Assembly: GCA_020351995.1 (NCBI GenBank)
Contig: CP070674.1
Coordinates: 1,499,972-1,563,971, forward strand
Origin: Candidatus Zixiibacteriota bacterium
GTDB taxonomy: Bacteria; Zixibacteria; MSB-5A5; GN15; FEB-12
Direction of reading: 5' to 3'
Length of the DNA stretch: 64,000 nt
How positions within the stretch are numbered: position 1 is the first letter of the stretch; each line of letters opens with the position of its first letter. The notes beneath the pieces are model-generated. The model had not been told where the DNA came from. It did no database searches and worked only from the letters and a program-made list of their open reading frames with translations. Positions 38,577-48,502 of this stretch are shown here, piece after piece. Both the position numbers and the translations under genes were made by a program.

Positions 38577-40456
38577 CGCTCCTGGCTGCCGAAAGAATAT
38601 CAAAACGTTTTGACGATCTGGTCCTCTTTAACGATGTATCTTTCACCGTCAACGAAGGTGACCGCATCGGCCTGGTCGGAAGAAACGGCAGTGGCAAGAC
38701 AACCCTTTTCGAGCTCATGGCCGGACTGCAGGAGATTGACTCCGGAACCGTTACCCGGGCTCGCAAATGTAAGATCGACTATGCCGAGCAGGAAAAGACA
38801 GAATACATGGAGATCTCGCTTTTTGACTATGTGGCGTCGGCACGGCAGGATCTGCTCGACATGCGACACGAAATAGCCGAGTTGCAGGATCACCTGGCCA
38901 GTCATCCTGCCGACCGGGCCAGTCTGACTAGAATGGGGCAGCTCCAGAACCGGTATGAGGCCGAGAAAGGTTTCGGATTCGAAAACGAAATCAAAACCAT
39001 CCTGGCCGGGCTGAGTTTCCCGGAGGACCGCCACCGAGATCAAATACGCAATTTTTCCGGTGGGGAGAAGAACCGGGCCGGACTGGCGCGAGTACTCGCC
39101 GGCAACAGTACCCTGATGCTTCTCGATGAGCCGACCAACCATCTCGATATTGAATCCACCTGCTGGCTGGAGGAATATCTGGGCAAAACGGACCGCGCCT
39201 ATATCGTCGTTTCTCATGATCGAACCTTTCTCCAGAATACGATATCATGCGTATGGAACATTCAATCCTCCGGGATTGACTTCTACGCTGGCAGTTTCGA
39301 GAAATTCCTATCGCAGCGTGCCGAACGCCGGCGACTTCAGGAGCATCGCTACAAACATCAGCAGGAGGAGATTCGCCGTATCGAAGATTTCATCCGGCGT
39401 AACATGGCCGGTCAAAAGACCAAGCAGGCTCAGTCAAGGCTGAAATACTTGCAACGCATTAAACGTCTCCCCCCTCCAAAGAGCGACGGCTCTTCGCCCA
39501 ATATCAGTATGAAATCATCAGGCCGGTCCTACGCCCATGTACTCGCCGTCAATGACGTGGCCGTCGGTTACGGCAGTACGACAATCGTGCGGGACATGAA
39601 TTTCGACCTGTACCGTGGGGATAAGATCGGCATGATAGGGCCCAACGGTTCCGGTAAGTCGACTATTCTGAAATCACTCATCGGAGAGCTGGCCCCTATC
39701 CACGGTGAGATAAGACTCGGCAATAACCTGGACGTGGCATATTTTGACCAGGAACTCTCGGAACTCGATTCGGAGCGCACGGTGCTGGAGAATCTCTGGG
39801 AAATGGATCCGAGCGCGGAAGTCGGGATTATCAGGTCGTTCCTGGGCCGGTTCGGGTTCACCGGGGATGAATCGTTGAAGAAAGTGTCAACGCTATCCGG
39901 AGGTGAGAAGACCAAGCTTTCGCTGGCTCGGCTTCTGTACCATCCGGCCAATTTCATCATTTTCGATGAACCGACCAATCATCTCGACCTGGGGTCCAGA
40001 GAGGTACTGGAACAGGCCCTGATCGATTATGAGGGCAGCACTCTGATTGTCAGCCACGATCGATACTTTCTCGACCGGGTGGTCAACAAGATTCTTCATG
40101 TGCATGATGGTATCGTTGACATCTACGCCGGCAATTATTCTTACTTCAAAGAGAAAACGGGTCAGGTCGCGGTCGAAGTGCCGGTTAAGCCCCAATCATC
40201 AAAACAAGCCTACCTGAAATTCAAGGAGAAATCGCGTTCACGAGCCAGGCTCAAAAAGGAGATTCAATCAACCAAGGACAAGATCGCGTCAACTGAGAGG
40301 GAGATAGAAAACCTGACGGAAGCCATAAACCATGAGATCCCCCGCAGCGACTGGGAGAAACTGGCTGAGGCGACCCAGAAGCGTGCCGATCTGGAAGAGA
40401 AAGTGTTGACCTTGATACACAGATTGGAGGTGCTGGAGGAGATTGAACTTGATTAA
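38573..40456 (+). CDS. ABC-F family ATPase (Uup/EttA-like)
   Basis: 627 residues with two ABC domains and no membrane part. The first has Walker A GRNGSGKT (36-43), FSGGEKNRAGLARVL and LLDEPTNHLDIES; the second has GPNGSGKS (356-363), LSGGEKTKLSLARLL and FDEPTNHLDLGS. A charged inter-domain linker lies near 245-300 and a C-terminal coiled coil covers the last 80 residues. ABC-F proteins act on the ribosome, relieving stalling or giving antibiotic resistance. The exact subtype is not clear. Coupled to the genes on both sides by overlaps. Confidence 0.94.
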   Translation: MTLLAAERISKRFDDLVLFNDVSFTVNEGDRIGLVGRNGSGKTTLFELMAGLQEIDSGTVTRARKCKIDYAEQEKTEYMEISLFDYVASARQDLLDMRHEIAELQDHLASHPADRASLTRMGQLQNRYEAEKGFGFENEIKTILAGLSFPEDRHRDQIRNFSGGEKNRAGLARVLAGNSTLMLLDEPTNHLDIESTCWLEEYLGKTDRAYIVVSHDRTFLQNTISCVWNIQSSGIDFYAGSFEKFLSQRAERRRLQEHRYKHQQEEIRRIEDFIRRNMAGQKTKQAQSRLKYLQRIKRLPPPKSDGSSPNISMKSSGRSYAHVLAVNDVAVGYGSTTIVRDMNFDLYRGDKIGMIGPNGSGKSTILKSLIGELAPIHGEIRLGNNLDVAYFDQELSELDSERTVLENLWEMDPSAEVGIIRSFLGRFGFTGDESLKKVSTLSGGEKTKLSLARLLYHPANFIIFDEPTNHLDLGSREVLEQALIDYEGSTLIVSHDRYFLDRVVNKILHVHDGIVDIYAGNYSYFKEKTGQVAVEVPVKPQSSKQAYLKFKEKSRSRARLKKEIQSTKDKIASTEREIENLTEAINHEIPRSDWEKLAEATQKRADLEEKVLTLIHRLEVLEEIELD

Positions 40457-41066
40457 GATTCTTGTTGTATCGGGTTCGCCCGTTATTGAGTCCTCTACCG
40501 ATATTCTCCTCAGGCATATCGCCGAAGGCCTTGTCGGCAGCCTGAAGGGCAAGTGTGAATCGGAGGTGTCGTTTGTGAAACTCAACTCGATTCTGTTTCG
40601 TTCTTGTCAGGCTTGCGGCGTAGACCCGACACCACACTGGTGTTTTTACGAAGACCTGGCGCCCGAGTTAGAAAAGCTGGCGGCCTGCGATTGTTTGCTT
40701 TTCGGTTCACCCATCTACTTCGATACGGTATCGGCCCAGGCCAAAGCGTTCATAGATCGCTGTAATTGTTTCAGGCCCGCTGATTTCGAGAGCGAGACCG
40801 GCACGCGATTTATCCGCCGGCTCAAGCGTACGCGGCCGGGGGCGATGGTGCTGGTCGGCGGCAAAGACGGCCATTTCGAAGGTGCCCGTAGAGTAATTGC
40901 GGGGTTTTTTAAGTGGGTCGAGGTAAGCAACGAAGGTGTGCTGATATATTCGCCTCCGGACAATATGGAGAAAGGCTCAGCGGCTCAGGACTCCGCCATT
41001 CTGGCCAAGGCAGCCGAATTGGGAAAAGACCTGGCGACACTCCTGCTGAGGCAGTCGGAGGAATAA
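40449..41066 (+). CDS. Flavodoxin-like NAD(P)H-dependent FMN reductase
   Basis: 205 residues. The flavin phosphate loop is VVSGSPVIESST, and LLFGSPIYFDTVSAQAKAF is the conserved second flavin contact of iron-sulfur flavoprotein-like and WrbA-like enzymes. CQACG with nearby Cys residues follows KLNSILFRS, resembling Isf-type flavoproteins. The start is probably TTG at 40449, 8 bases after GGAGGA; an earlier TTG at 40443 is possible. It overlaps the ABC-F gene by 8 bases. Confidence 0.85.
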   Translation: MIKILVVSGSPVIESSTDILLRHIAEGLVGSLKGKCESEVSFVKLNSILFRSCQACGVDPTPHWCFYEDLAPELEKLAACDCLLFGSPIYFDTVSAQAKAFIDRCNCFRPADFESETGTRFIRRLKRTRPGAMVLVGGKDGHFEGARRVIAGFFKWVEVSNEGVLIYSPPDNMEKGSAAQDSAILAKAAELGKDLATLLLRQSEE

Positions 41067-41071
41067 AGGCA

Positions 41072-41773
41072 GTGAGGAAATTTGACTCCATAACCAAGTA
41101 TTATGCGCTTCGCGCTCCGGAGTACGAGCAGATTTATTATCGTGATATTCCCGCCAAGCGAAAAGAACTGGCCGGGGAAGCAGAACGGCTCAAGAAACTG
41201 GTTGCCGGGAAATCCGTGTTCGACCTGGCCTGCGGCACCGGTTACTGGACAGCGGTCATATGCCAGACCGCCCGCGAGGTAGTGGCCAGCGATATATCGG
41301 CGGAGATGATTTCCGAGGCCAGAACAAAAGAATATGTTTGCCAACCGGACTTCGTGCGAGCCGATCTTTACGAACTGCCCTTCAAAGGCGCCACATTTGA
41401 TATTCTCACCCTGGGGTTCTGGTTCTCACACGAACCAAAGCAGAACTACTGTGAGTTTTTCCGTATGCTCAAGACGCTGGTTCGGCGCGAAGGTCTGATA
41501 TGGATGATCGACAACAATCCGCCGGCCGAGGGCCCAAAGTACCGCTCGGTTGGTACCGATGATTACGGCAACAACTACCGGCAGAGATTTCTGGACTCCG
41601 GCGAGGAGTTTGCTATTCTAAAGAACTATTTTACCTCAAGGGGACTTCGGGAGATGTTCTCGCCAGAATTCGCCATCGAGAGCATCATTTTCAACGAGTG
41701 TTACTGGTCGGTAGTTTTGAAAGATAAAGCGGCCCCCGGCAACCCGGCAACTTACAATCTATCAATGGGTTAA
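41072..41773 (+). CDS. Class I SAM-dependent methyltransferase
   Basis: 233 residues from the GTG at 41072, which has GGAGGA 9 bases upstream. The frame is open further 5', but that part overlaps the flavoprotein gene and is a shadow. The SAM loop is VFDLACGTGYWTA, followed by VVASDISAEMISEA and a post-motif with FDILTLGFWFSHEP. Substrate unknown. Last gene of the cluster that begins near 34600. Confidence 0.88.
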   Translation: MRKFDSITKYYALRAPEYEQIYYRDIPAKRKELAGEAERLKKLVAGKSVFDLACGTGYWTAVICQTAREVVASDISAEMISEARTKEYVCQPDFVRADLYELPFKGATFDILTLGFWFSHEPKQNYCEFFRMLKTLVRREGLIWMIDNNPPAEGPKYRSVGTDDYGNNYRQRFLDSGEEFAILKNYFTSRGLREMFSPEFAIESIIFNECYWSVVLKDKAAPGNPATYNLSMG

Positions 41774-41805
41774 CGGGCCGGCCCGGACGGGAATGAATAT
41801 CAGCC

Positions 41806-41833
41806 TTGCTAAATATGGATAAATGCATATATT
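41806..41833 (+). promoter_or_regulatory. Candidate rpmE promoter
   Basis: TTGCTA (41806-41811), 16 bases, TATATT (41828-41833), about 85 bases before rpmE. Confidence 0.35.
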
Positions 41834-41923
41834 AGTGACTCTGGGTTTCCGATATACCGAAGGGAACCCGGATTTGTTATTGGAAGTTGGACAAAGACAT
41901 AGTTTTGATGAGGGACTGTTAAA

Positions 41924-42136
41924 GTGAAATCTGGCATTCATCCTGAATATCACGACGTTGAGATAACTTGTGCCTGCGGCGCCAAGTATAAGACCCGTTC
42001 GACCAGAAAATCCATCAACGTTGAAATTTGCTCGAATTGTCATCCGTTTTTCACCGGCAAGCAGAAGTTGGTTGACACTGCCGGCCGTGTTGAGCGTTTC
42101 CGTCGCAAATACAAGCTGAACAAGAAAGACAATTAG
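41924..42136 (+). CDS. rpmE: 50S ribosomal protein L31, zinc-binding form
   Basis: 70 residues. The four zinc-binding cysteines are Cys16, Cys18, Cys36 and Cys39, making this the C+ form. It starts with GTG ([10 protein letters not shown]), with GAGGGA about 10 bases upstream. It heads the rpmE-DUF1385-prfA-prmC cluster, an arrangement known from several bacterial groups. Confidence 0.97.
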   Translation: MKSGIHPEYHDVEITCACGAKYKTRSTRKSINVEICSNCHPFFTGKQKLVDTAGRVERFRRKYKLNKKDN

Positions 42137-42251
42137 TTCAGAAATTGTCACTCTTTTTCCGTCGGCAGTGCGTATCTAAAATAGTTGAGCACTCCGCATC
42201 GATTTTGGGATTTTTTCATAACTCAGAACTCTTTGGTCGCATAAGAACAAC

Positions 42252-43220
42252 ATGCCCGATTTGAATATTGGCGGACAGGCTGTTATCGAAGGCGTTATGA
42301 TGCGTTCGCCGGATCGCATCGCAACCGCGGTCAGAATCCCCAATGGCGAGATTCTGGTTAAGGCGGAAAACTACAAGTCGCTCTCGGCGCGGCACAAGCT
42401 GCTTAATATCCCTATCATTCGCGGTGCCATCGCTTTTGTAGAAATGCTCATCATCGGCATTCAAACGCTTAATTTCTCGGCTGATATCGCCATGAAGGAA
42501 CTCGAGAAAGAGGAAGCCGTCAAAAACGGCAAAGAGTACAAAGAGAAAGAGGCGCGCAGCAATACGCTCGTACTGATTATCAGTGCCGTTACCGCCGTCG
42601 GCCTTGGCATCGGGATATTCTTCTACCTGCCGCTGGCTATATCGAGCCTGTTCCATGTTGATAAAAATGCGGTGTGGTTCAACCTCGTGGCGGGTGGTAT
42701 CAGGTTGACCATGTTTGTCGTGTATGTATGGATTATTTCTCTATTCGGCGAATTTCGGCGCATATTTCAATATCACGGGGCCGAGCACAAGGCGATTTTC
42801 GCACATGAGGTTGGCGACGAGCTGACGCCGGAGCGGGCCGCCTGCCACACCCGCTTTCATCCACGCTGTGGAACCTCGTTTATTCTTATTGTGGCCCTGA
42901 CCGCTATTCTGGTTTATGCCATCTCCGATACGGTCTACGCGTTATCCACCGGTCACCCGCCGTCACTGGCAACGCGCTTCGGCATACATTTCTCACTGCT
43001 GCCTATTGTAGCCGGGGGATCGTATGAATTGCTCAAACTGTCCGGAAAAACCCGGGACAACCGCGTTACCAGACTGCTGATTAAGCCGGGTCTGTGGCTT
43101 CAGAAAATCACGACCAAAGAACCATCGATGGACCAGCTCGAGGTTGGCATCACGGCCCTGAAGGCCTCTCTGGGACTGGTCGAATCCAATATCCCGTCGG
43201 GCAAAGCGCCGGTATCTTAG
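42252..43220 (+). CDS. DUF1385 membrane protein
   Basis: 322 residues. NIGGQAVIEGVMMRSPDRIATAVR is the family signature at the N terminus. Several membrane segments follow (about 110-135, 150-170, 215-235, 245-265), with QYHGAEHKAIFAHE and ACHTRFHPRCGTSF between them. These histidine- and cysteine-rich motifs suggest metal binding, but the function of DUF1385 is unknown. It is repeatedly found between rpmE and prfA, as here. Confidence 0.93.
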   Translation: MPDLNIGGQAVIEGVMMRSPDRIATAVRIPNGEILVKAENYKSLSARHKLLNIPIIRGAIAFVEMLIIGIQTLNFSADIAMKELEKEEAVKNGKEYKEKEARSNTLVLIISAVTAVGLGIGIFFYLPLAISSLFHVDKNAVWFNLVAGGIRLTMFVVYVWIISLFGEFRRIFQYHGAEHKAIFAHEVGDELTPERAACHTRFHPRCGTSFILIVALTAILVYAISDTVYALSTGHPPSLATRFGIHFSLLPIVAGGSYELLKLSGKTRDNRVTRLLIKPGLWLQKITTKEPSMDQLEVGITALKASLGLVESNIPSGKAPVS

Positions 43221-43294
43221 CTACCGTCAATACTTAAGCACTTGCCCCAGAAACCTTTTTCATGTAGAATTGTTTAACTCCCGGTGTGATAATT

Positions 43295-44374
43295 ATGCAG
43301 GAACTTGTAGAAAAATTAGAAGCGAAGCTCAAAGCTCTCGATGAGACAATGAGCGACCCGGCCGTCTTAGCCGACCAGAAGAAACTTATTGAACTCAACC
43401 GCGAGCGCCGGCATCTGGAGGACATCCTGTCCGCGGGACGGAAGTATAGCAAGATTATGAAGGGGATTAGTGACGCCCGCGAAATTATCGACGCCGGTGA
43501 GGACACTGAGCTGGTCGCGATGGCCAGGGAAGAACTCGCAGAATATGAAAGCAAGATAGACGACGCCGAAAGAGAACTCAGGCTGAAGCTTCTCCCCCGC
43601 GACCCCAATGACGATAAGGCCGCGATCGTCGAGATACGCGCCGGTACGGGCGGCGACGAAGCGGGCATATTTGTCGGCGACGTTTTTCGTATGTATCAGA
43701 AATACGCTGACTCGAAGCGATGGAAACTGGAAGTCATGAACTCCAACGCCGCCGCCTCGGGTGGGTTCAAAGAGATCATTTTCTCACTGGAGGGCGAGGG
43801 TGCCTACGGTCGAATGAAATATGAGTCGGGTGTTCACAGGGTACAGCGTGTGCCCCTTACCGAATCGCAGGGGCGGATACACACCTCGGCAGTAACGGTA
43901 GCGGTTTTCCCCGAAGCTGAAGAAGTTGATATCCAGATTAAAGAGAATGAGATCAAAGTGGATGTTTATCGTTCTTCCGGCCCCGGCGGCCAATCGGTAA
44001 ACACCACTGATTCAGCGGTGCGGATCACCCATATTCCCACTGGAGTGGTGGTGACCTGTCAGGACGAGAAATCGCAACTGAAAAATAAGGTCAAGGCCAT
44101 GAAGGTGCTTAGGGCACGTCTGTTTGACCGGATGATTGCCGAACAGGAAGCCAAACTCACCGCGGAAAGACGATCAATGGTTTCCAGCGGCGATCGCTCA
44201 GCCAAAATTCGAACTTACAACTTTCCGCAGTCGCGGGTCACGGACCATCGCATCGGCCTGACTCTTTACCGACTCGAGGGAATCATGAACGGGGACATCG
44301 ATGGAATTATCGACCCCCTCCGAACTCACGATCAGGAACAGTCCCTGAAACTCCAAAACTCAGGTAAACGGTAA
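43295..44374 (+). CDS. prfA: Peptide chain release factor 1
   Basis: 359 residues. RF1 reads UAA and UAG. The GGQ motif is at 231-233 in [15 protein letters not shown], and the codon-recognition tripeptide is Pro187-Leu188-Thr189 (PxT form). A GTG three codons upstream also keeps the frame; the ATG is preferred because [11 protein letters not shown] fits family N termini. The substrate for PrmC, encoded two genes downstream. Confidence 0.97.
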   Translation: MQELVEKLEAKLKALDETMSDPAVLADQKKLIELNRERRHLEDILSAGRKYSKIMKGISDAREIIDAGEDTELVAMAREELAEYESKIDDAERELRLKLLPRDPNDDKAAIVEIRAGTGGDEAGIFVGDVFRMYQKYADSKRWKLEVMNSNAAASGGFKEIIFSLEGEGAYGRMKYESGVHRVQRVPLTESQGRIHTSAVTVAVFPEAEEVDIQIKENEIKVDVYRSSGPGGQSVNTTDSAVRITHIPTGVVVTCQDEKSQLKNKVKAMKVLRARLFDRMIAEQEAKLTAERRSMVSSGDRSAKIRTYNFPQSRVTDHRIGLTLYRLEGIMNGDIDGIIDPLRTHDQEQSLKLQNSGKR

Positions 44375-44379
44375 GCCTG

Positions 44380-45333
44380 ATGAAATATACCAGAATTATA
44401 ATTGCCCTGATTCTCACGATCGCGATGCTCGTCATAGCGCGCAACAATTCGCGCGGGCGGCCGGAGTATTACTCACACCAGGAGAACGGCTACACTTTCG
44501 AATATTGGTCGGTCCCCAAGGCCCTGGAGTTCACCAACGCGACCATCCCCCTTACAATAAAAGGGGACTTTAGCAACAACATTCAACCGACCTTCAGGCG
44601 TTCTGCGGAAGGGGCCGACATCGCCCGTCTGGACGGTTATGAATCTCACCCTATGACGGCTTGCGATAGCGCCGCCGATTGCTTCCAGATCGGGGTGACA
44701 GCAGGCGAGAAGAACGGGCGGTTCTACTATTATTTCGAGGTTTTAGACTCATCCGGCGCAGTGCTGGCAACCTTCGCCGACTCTGACGGCTCTCCATTTA
44801 TGTTTCGTTATATTGGAGCCGTTCCGAACATAATTACCGTTACCCACATCGCTCTTATTTTCGCCACGGTATTTTTTGTTGCGCTGGGCACAATCCACTC
44901 CATCGGGCTGGTAAACGGCGGGACCAACGTAAAACCACTGGCGATCTATTCGTTCCTGGCGGCGGCCTGCGCGTTCCTGGGCGGCTACCCCTTTGGAATT
45001 CCCATGAACTGGTATGCCTTTGGTGGTCTCTGGGAGGGTGTGCCGTTTGGCAGTGATGCCACCGACAACAAGACCCAGCTTCTTTTTGTTTACCTGCTGT
45101 TTGTAACGCTGGCAACGTTTGGATCTCTCAGAGGCAAAAGCGCGAAGGATATATTCTCGGCAAAGACGTCAGGATGGTTTGGCATCGGTTCGTTCGCGGT
45201 GATGTTGTTTATCTACTTGATTCCGCATTCGATCCAATTTTCATCGGGCCTCACCTATGCCTTCTGTTACTCTTTCATCGGAATCGTTGTCCTGATATAC
45301 CTGGTCGGTCGGATACGTCGCGCCAGAGCCTGA
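44380..45333 (+). CDS. Uncharacterised membrane protein between prfA and prmC
   Basis: 317 residues. An N-terminal signal/anchor (3-20), then about 130 residues that look like an extracytoplasmic beta domain, then five membrane segments from about 150 to the end, closing with the basic tail GRIRRARA. No family was recognised. It begins 5 bases after prfA and ends 31 bases before prmC, so it is embedded in a translation operon without an obvious link to it. Confidence 0.8.
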   Translation: MKYTRIIIALILTIAMLVIARNNSRGRPEYYSHQENGYTFEYWSVPKALEFTNATIPLTIKGDFSNNIQPTFRRSAEGADIARLDGYESHPMTACDSAADCFQIGVTAGEKNGRFYYYFEVLDSSGAVLATFADSDGSPFMFRYIGAVPNIITVTHIALIFATVFFVALGTIHSIGLVNGGTNVKPLAIYSFLAAACAFLGGYPFGIPMNWYAFGGLWEGVPFGSDATDNKTQLLFVYLLFVTLATFGSLRGKSAKDIFSAKTSGWFGIGSFAVMLFIYLIPHSIQFSSGLTYAFCYSFIGIVVLIYLVGRIRRARA

Positions 45334-45364
45334 AACCATCAGCATTTTGCGGAGTTATAACTCA

Positions 45365-46231
45365 GTGATTGAGCATCTCCCCCGTTTCATTGCCGAGAAA
45401 GGTGAGCTTCTTGAAAACACTGGCATCCAGCAGGGCAAAGCCGAGGTAGAGCTCATCCTGTGCCACCTGCTCGATATCGACCGGCTTCAACTGTATCTTC
45501 ACGGTGAGACCCTGATTGATAAATCCGTCCTTGACCGGTTCGACAAGATTTTCACCCGGCGTCTCAAACGCGAGCCATTGCAGTACATCCTTGAGGAATC
45601 ATGGTTCTACGGACGCAAGTTTTTCGTGTCTCCGGCGGTTATGGTCCCCACGCCCGAGACCGAGGTTCTCTGTGAAGCCGCTATCCGATTCGTCAAATCA
45701 AAACCGTATTCGAAACCGAGCATCATTGATCTGGGTGTTGGTTCAGGCGTAATCTCAATCACCATGGCCAAAGAGCTTGACGACTGCGAGATTACGGCTG
45801 TTGACATATCCGAGGCGGCGATTGAAATTGCCCGCAGAAACGCCATCGCGCTCGAGGCATCGGACAAAATACACTTTCTTCACTCGGATTACTTCGACAA
45901 CATCCCGGTCGACGCAAGGTACGATCTTATCCTGTCCAATCCACCATACATCTCTGCTGAGGAGTATAAGACACTTCCGCCGGAAGTTTTGGCCGATCCC
46001 AGGTTGTCATTGCTTTCCGGGAAGGAAGGGCTCGATGCGATAAAAAGGATCGTCAAACAGGCTCCGGATTACCTGGCCGCCTGCGGACGGGTAATGTTTG
46101 AAATAGGTTACAATCAAGCCGACCGGGTAACGGAGTTTACCGAAAAGGACGACCGTTATAAGTCAATCGTTATCCTCAAGGACCTCAACGATGTTGACCG
46201 GGTGGTGATATTGGCCTGTGAGGGAGCTTGA
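45365..46231 (+). CDS. prmC: Release factor glutamine methyltransferase PrmC
   Basis: 288 residues. It methylates the GGQ glutamine of release factors. The N-terminal helical domain is followed by the SAM loop DLGVGSG (122-128) and the catalytic NPPY at 192-195. The start is taken as the GTG at 45365 with GGAG 10 bases upstream; a TTG at 45347 is the alternative. Its substrate RF1 is encoded upstream. Confidence 0.95.
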   Translation: MIEHLPRFIAEKGELLENTGIQQGKAEVELILCHLLDIDRLQLYLHGETLIDKSVLDRFDKIFTRRLKREPLQYILEESWFYGRKFFVSPAVMVPTPETEVLCEAAIRFVKSKPYSKPSIIDLGVGSGVISITMAKELDDCEITAVDISEAAIEIARRNAIALEASDKIHFLHSDYFDNIPVDARYDLILSNPPYISAEEYKTLPPEVLADPRLSLLSGKEGLDAIKRIVKQAPDYLAACGRVMFEIGYNQADRVTEFTEKDDRYKSIVILKDLNDVDRVVILACEGA

Positions 46232-46234
46232 TTC

Positions 46235-46882
46235 GTGCCAAGAGAATCAAACAGGGATAAGAAAAAACGCGCCCGGACCTGTATCAGATTGCTGAGGAGA
46301 CACTATCCCGGAGCCACGACCTCGCTGAAATATAAATCCGTCCACCAGTTGTTGGTTGCTACCATTCTTTCCGCTCAGTGTACCGACGAACGGGTCAACA
46401 TGGTAACGCCAGGCCTTTTCAGGAAATACCCATCGATCCACGCGTTCGCTAATGCTGACCTCAAGGAGTTGTCGCGGGATATATTCACTACTGGTTTCCA
46501 TAATCAGAAGGCGAAGGCAATAATCAACTCGGCCCGCGCGATAATAGACAAACACAACGGCGAGATACCGAAGGGTCTCGATGAATTGGTCAAACTTCCG
46601 GGCGTCGGCAGGAAAACAGCCTCAGTTATACTTGGCAATGCGTACGGGATTGCCGAGGGGATTGTGGTCGATACGCATGTCGCCAGTATAAGCCGTTTGC
46701 TTGATTTTACGAAGCACCGAGATCCGGTCAGAATCGAAAAGGATTTAATAAAGGTCATTCCGCATGAAGACTGGATCGATTATTCGCACATGCTGATTCT
46801 TCACGGGCGCGCTATCTGCGCAGCCCGCCGTCCGGACTGCCCCAACTGTTTCTTGTCAAGGCGCTGCCCGGCTTCGCAATAG
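46235..46882 (+). CDS. nth: Endonuclease III
   Basis: 215 residues. This bifunctional glycosylase and AP lyase removes oxidised pyrimidines. The helix-hairpin-helix is LPGVGRKTASV with catalytic Lys127; Asp146 lies in VDTHV; the [4Fe-4S] loop is Cys195, Cys202, Cys205 and Cys211 (C-x6-C-x2-C-x5-C). It begins with GTG three bases after prmC ends. Confidence 0.97.
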   Translation: MPRESNRDKKKRARTCIRLLRRHYPGATTSLKYKSVHQLLVATILSAQCTDERVNMVTPGLFRKYPSIHAFANADLKELSRDIFTTGFHNQKAKAIINSARAIIDKHNGEIPKGLDELVKLPGVGRKTASVILGNAYGIAEGIVVDTHVASISRLLDFTKHRDPVRIEKDLIKVIPHEDWIDYSHMLILHGRAICAARRPDCPNCFLSRRCPASQ

Positions 46883-46884
46883 AA

Positions 46885-46919
46885 AAGCTGCCAGGCAAAC
46901 GCCTGACAGCTTATTGCTT
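46885..46919. terminator. Terminator between nth and the convergent lipoprotein gene
   Basis: AAGCTG-C-CAGGC pairs with GCCTG-A-CAGCTT (46885-46912) with one internal mismatch, followed by ATTGCTTCTT. Confidence 0.6.
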
Positions 46920-46951
46920 CTTATCAACCGGTAAATACTGCTATCGCCGAC

Positions 46952-48457
46952 CTACATCGCCAGGGCTTTTTCTACACTGGTTTTCAGATTTTCGCCGATA
47001 CATCCCTCACCGCAGGCCACCATGGAGCCATCGGGGCCTATCAGAAAGGCCGAAGGAATCGACCGCACGAAATATTTCCTCACCAGCGGCGTGCTCCAGT
47101 CCTGGCCATCATAAATATGACGCCAGTCCATACCGTTTTCTTCAATCCAGGCCTTGTGGTCCTCGGACGACAGTCTGTCGGCATAATCCAGAGAAATCGA
47201 AAGCACCTCGAAACCGGAGGGGTGGAACTCATTGTAAACCTCGACCAGGTTCGGCAGTTCTCTTCGACAGGGAGGACACCAACTGGCCCAGAAATCGATC
47301 AGGAGCACCTTTCCATCGTAGTCGGCAAGCGACACTATCTTGCCATCTACGTCGCTTTGCCCAAGTTCAATGGGCCAGAGGCAGCGGGCAGCATTGTGCT
47401 TGAGGCGACGCGACAGGGCTCTATAAACAGACAGGTCTCCTGCAAAAGTTTCGACAAGGCTTTTGAGCTCCGTCTTGATGGCTTCCTCATCAGCATCCGG
47501 TGATTTTATCTTGTTGGCAATCATTTGAGCTTTCGCTCCACCGTGATACTCACAACCCTCAGTAACTCGATTGAAATACTCCTGGCCGTCACTATATCCT
47601 TTAACCCTGTTCGGGTCGTCATCGAGATACCTCAGCGAAAGAGCCGTCCCGGCTCGATAACAGGCCTCGCCGGCTTTGTCTTCCGAAGGCGATGAAGCCA
47701 GGTACCTGTCGACTTCGTGTTGCACCATATCCGACAGGCCACACCAACCGGGGCTGGCCCAGTCCAAAAGTCGCGACATTTTCCTGATGCGCTCATAACC
47801 GTAATCGAAATCAGGGTCATCCGCCTTGAGTTCTCTGAGGGCGGCGAGTTCGCGAGCGGTCAGGTCGAAAGCAGCATTGAGATACACTGCGCTCTTCCAG
47901 AGGTAACCCTGCTGGCGCAGTTTGTCCTTCTGCTGACTGACCCATTCGTTGAGCTCTTCCTCGGTGGTGAATTTATCCGGAGCCTCATTGTATTCCGGCC
48001 TCCCCCCGGCAAAACAGGCGCTTGCGTTAACGAAATTTGCCTGCGATTGTTCAACGACCGCTGCAAAACGCGGCTCTTGTCGAAGAGACTCGAAATCGGG
48101 ATCGTCCTGGAGCCGGTCGGGCCGGTCATAGCCGCCGGCCGCCATCTGTTCGAGCAAACCGAGCGCGGTTTCCTTGTCCCCGGAGCGCGCGTGAACGCAG
48201 GCCAGATCGTATTCCGCGAGCATGCTACCGGGAATATACTCTCCTATCTGTTGGAACACCGCGATGGCGCTGTCGAAATCCCCGTTTTCCGCCAGACCGT
48301 ATCCGAGCGATGAAAGCTCCTGAACTCGTGTCAGAGCCTCGTCGCTATAAAAGAAGGGAGGTTCTAATTCTACTTTCTGCGTTGTCGAGCACGATATAAG
48401 GCCCACGAACAGCAACACCGACAACATCAGAACTTGGAGCCGAACAGAACTTTTCAT
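46952..48457 (-). CDS. Lipoprotein with TPR region and C-terminal thioredoxin-like (TlpA) domain
   Basis: 501 residues. The lipobox is LISC with Cys23. Residues 35-115 hold TPR units, including GDFDSAIAVFQQIGEYIPGSMLAEYD; a long helical middle follows. The last 140 residues are a TlpA/ResA-type fold with the redox pair Cys394-Pro-Pro-Cys397 and the cis-proline loop SIPSAFLIGPDG. It may reduce or oxidise envelope disulfides, such as those of cytochromes. AGGA precedes the ATG. It lies 45 bases downstream of the hydrolase on the same strand. Confidence 0.9.
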   Translation of the reverse strand: MKSSVRLQVLMLSVLLFVGLISCSTTQKVELEPPFFYSDEALTRVQELSSLGYGLAENGDFDSAIAVFQQIGEYIPGSMLAEYDLACVHARSGDKETALGLLEQMAAGGYDRPDRLQDDPDFESLRQEPRFAAVVEQSQANFVNASACFAGGRPEYNEAPDKFTTEEELNEWVSQQKDKLRQQGYLWKSAVYLNAAFDLTARELAALRELKADDPDFDYGYERIRKMSRLLDWASPGWCGLSDMVQHEVDRYLASSPSEDKAGEACYRAGTALSLRYLDDDPNRVKGYSDGQEYFNRVTEGCEYHGGAKAQMIANKIKSPDADEEAIKTELKSLVETFAGDLSVYRALSRRLKHNAARCLWPIELGQSDVDGKIVSLADYDGKVLLIDFWASWCPPCRRELPNLVEVYNEFHPSGFEVLSISLDYADRLSSEDHKAWIEENGMDWRHIYDGQDWSTPLVRKYFVRSIPSAFLIGPDGSMVACGEGCIGENLKTSVEKALAM

Positions 48458-48502
48458 GCTAACTCATCCTATATGTGAGGTTTAGAAGTTCAGGTGTACG
48501 TA

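Noticed and set aside
43853..43861. Unusual PLT codon-recognition tripeptide in RF1
   Set aside because: It still fits the PxT pattern of RF1, so no altered stop-codon reading is implied.
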